NCBI GenBank assembly: GCA_017938645.1
Contig: JAGBBE010000008.1
Location: 1-16,883 of the forward strand
Direction: 5' to 3'
Length of the DNA: 16,883 nucleotides
Origin: Clostridia bacterium
GTDB taxonomy: Bacteria; Bacillota_A; Clostridia; Christensenellales; Aristaeellaceae
Made by a program: the position numbers and the translations under genes. The notes under the pieces are model-generated. The model was not told where the DNA came from. It searched no databases and saw only the letters and a program-made list of their open reading frames with translations. This document shows, in pieces, positions 15,688 through 16,883 of this stretch; within the stretch, counting starts at the first letter, position 1, and each line of letters opens with the position of its first letter.

Positions 15688-16883
15688 ATGAGCACCAAGA
15701 TGAACCTGAACCTCGACTGGCGTTTCCACCTTGGCGATGAGATCGGTGCGGATTTCATGGGCTGGGATGACAGCGCGTGGCGTGTGGTCACGCTGCCCCA
15801 TGACTGGTCTGTGGAGCATCCCTTTGATCGTAAAAACGCCAGCGGCACCGGCTACCTGCCCGGCGGCACCGCGTGGTACCGCAAGCATTTCATCCTGCCC
15901 GAGGACGCTGCGGGCAAGCGTGTGCGCATTACCTTTGGCGGCGTGTACAAGCATGCCCGCGTGTGGATCAACAGCAACTATCTGGGCCAGCGCGCCTTTG
16001 GCTATGCCACCTTCACCCATGATGTAACGGCTTTTGTGCATCCCGGCGAAAACGTGATCTGCGTGCGCGTGGAGCACGATGAAGTGGCGGATTCCCGCTG
16101 GTTCACCGGCAGCGGCATCTACCGCGATGTCACGCTGGAAGTGACCGACCTGTGCGCCTTTGAAACGGACGGCGTCTTCGTGACCACCGAAAAGGTGGAA
16201 AACGGCGTTGCTACCCTGAAGGTGCAGTACGAAACGCTGGGCGCGGATGGCGCGAAGTTCACCATCAAAAAGCCCTGCGGCTGTATCGTAGCCGAGGCGG
16301 AAGCCTGCGGCGAAAAGGGCGAAGTTCTGCTGACTGTGCCGGAAGCCAACCTGTGGAGCCCGGAAAATCCCTACCTGTACAAGGTGGTTGCGCAGGCCGT
16401 GAAGGCTGGCGAAGTGACCGATGAGAACATCATCCCCATCGGCATCCGCACCATCCGCTTTGACTGCAACGAAGGCTTCTTCCTGAATGGCGTGAACATG
16501 AAGCTCAAGGGCGTTTGCGTGCACCATGACGCAGGCTGCCTGGGCGCTGCTGTGCCCAAGGCCGTATGGGCGCGCCGTATCAAGGCCATCAAGGCCAGCG
16601 GCTGCAATGCGCTGCGTACCGCCCACAATCCGCCGGACAGCCATCTGCTGGATCTGTGCGACGAGATGGGTCTGCTGGTGATGGACGAGGCCTTTGACGA
16701 GTGGGAGGGCGCCAAGAACAAGTGGTGGCAGGGTCACAACGTGTATCCGCCCAAGCGTTTTGGCTATGCCGAGGACTTCCCGCTGTGGCACAAGGCCGAT
16801 CTGGAGGGCATGGTGAAGCGTGACCGCAACCATCCCAGCATCATTTTCTGGTCCATCGGCAACGAAATCGACTACCCCAACGA
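15688..16883 (+). CDS. glycoside hydrolase family 2 (beta-galactosidase/glucuronidase-like), 3' end cut off
   Basis: The first 398 codons of a GH2 exo-glycosidase; the gene runs off the window end. There is no signal peptide, so it acts on imported sugar in the cytoplasm. The N-terminal jelly-roll domain is about 1-150 (LPHDWSVEHPFDRKNASGTG, then WFTGSGIYRDVTLEV). An Ig-like domain follows to about 255. The barrel begins near 260 (FFLNGVNMKLKGVCVHHDAG) and includes RTAHNPPDSHLLDLCDEMGL. The acid/base is E393 in the GH2 signature RNHPSIIFWSIGNE; the nucleophile lies beyond the window. A GGAGG site (15678-15682) sits five bases before the ATG. The exact substrate (beta-galactoside, beta-glucuronide or other) cannot be told from this part. 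It is probably co-transcribed with the importer. Confidence 0.93.
   Translation, partial: MSTKMNLNLDWRFHLGDEIGADFMGWDDSAWRVVTLPHDWSVEHPFDRKNASGTGYLPGGTAWYRKHFILPEDAAGKRVRITFGGVYKHARVWINSNYLGQRAFGYATFTHDVTAFVHPGENVICVRVEHDEVADSRWFTGSGIYRDVTLEVTDLCAFETDGVFVTTEKVENGVATLKVQYETLGADGAKFTIKKPCGCIVAEAEACGEKGEVLLTVPEANLWSPENPYLYKVVAQAVKAGEVTDENIIPIGIRTIRFDCNEGFFLNGVNMKLKGVCVHHDAGCLGAAVPKAVWARRIKAIKASGCNALRTAHNPPDSHLLDLCDEMGLLVMDEAFDEWEGAKNKWWQGHNVYPPKRFGYAEDFPLWHKADLEGMVKRDRNHPSIIFWSIGNEIDYPN

Overview
The window looks like a chromosomal segment of an anaerobic, probably gut- or rumen-type, Bacillota (class Clostridia). The basis is the ruvCAB-queA order, a pyruvate formate-lyase pair under a ZTP riboswitch, LacI regulation, sigma-A-like promoters, strong AGGAGG ribosome binding sites, and an LplB/YtcP-type sugar importer with cytoplasmic glycosidases. 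This placement is inference from gene content; no rRNA or other phylogenetic marker is present. Most of the window is moderately GC-rich. The exception is about 156-1552, which is visibly AT-rich and has the look of acquired DNA.

Layout, all genes on the + strand. (1) 1-160: a GC-rich direct repeat (110-bp offset) with hairpins. (2) 307-1386: an AT-rich orphan gene starting at GTG, followed by about 165 bp of AT-rich DNA holding a start-less open frame. (3) 1553-5485: the Holliday junction genes ruvC, ruvA and ruvB, then queA (queuosine tRNA modification) and a phosphomannomutase-like HAD hydrolase, tightly packed with 4-nt overlaps or short gaps. (4) 5503-8646: a promoter, a ZTP (pfl-motif) riboswitch whose 3' end shares bases with an intrinsic terminator, then pflB and pflA (4-nt overlap) and a terminator. 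(5) 8652-16883: a carbohydrate-use locus: a clan GH-A glycoside hydrolase with its own promoter, a LacI regulator with its own promoter and terminator, then an operon of two ABC permeases, a solute-binding protein and a GH2 glycosidase cut off by the window end.

How the parts work together. The riboswitch should link fermentative pyruvate cleavage, which makes formate, to one-carbon status: ZTP/ZMP rises when 10-formyl-tetrahydrofolate is short, and ligand binding should stop the terminator forming and so raise pflBA. The sugar locus looks like a LacI-controlled import-and-hydrolyse module. Two LacI-type operators (centres about 86 bp apart) lie around the transcription start and in the leader of the transporter operon. 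The importer has no ATPase gene here and probably borrows a shared MsmX-type ATPase. Both glycosidases lack signal peptides, so breakdown is expected in the cytoplasm. The sugar itself cannot be read from the sequence.

No tRNA, rRNA, CRISPR array, transposase or integrase was recognised. I found no clearly new system. The points most worth a second look are the riboswitch/terminator architecture, the AT-rich orphan gene between the GC-rich repeats and ruvC, the two-operator leader of the transporter operon, and the unassigned GH-A enzyme.
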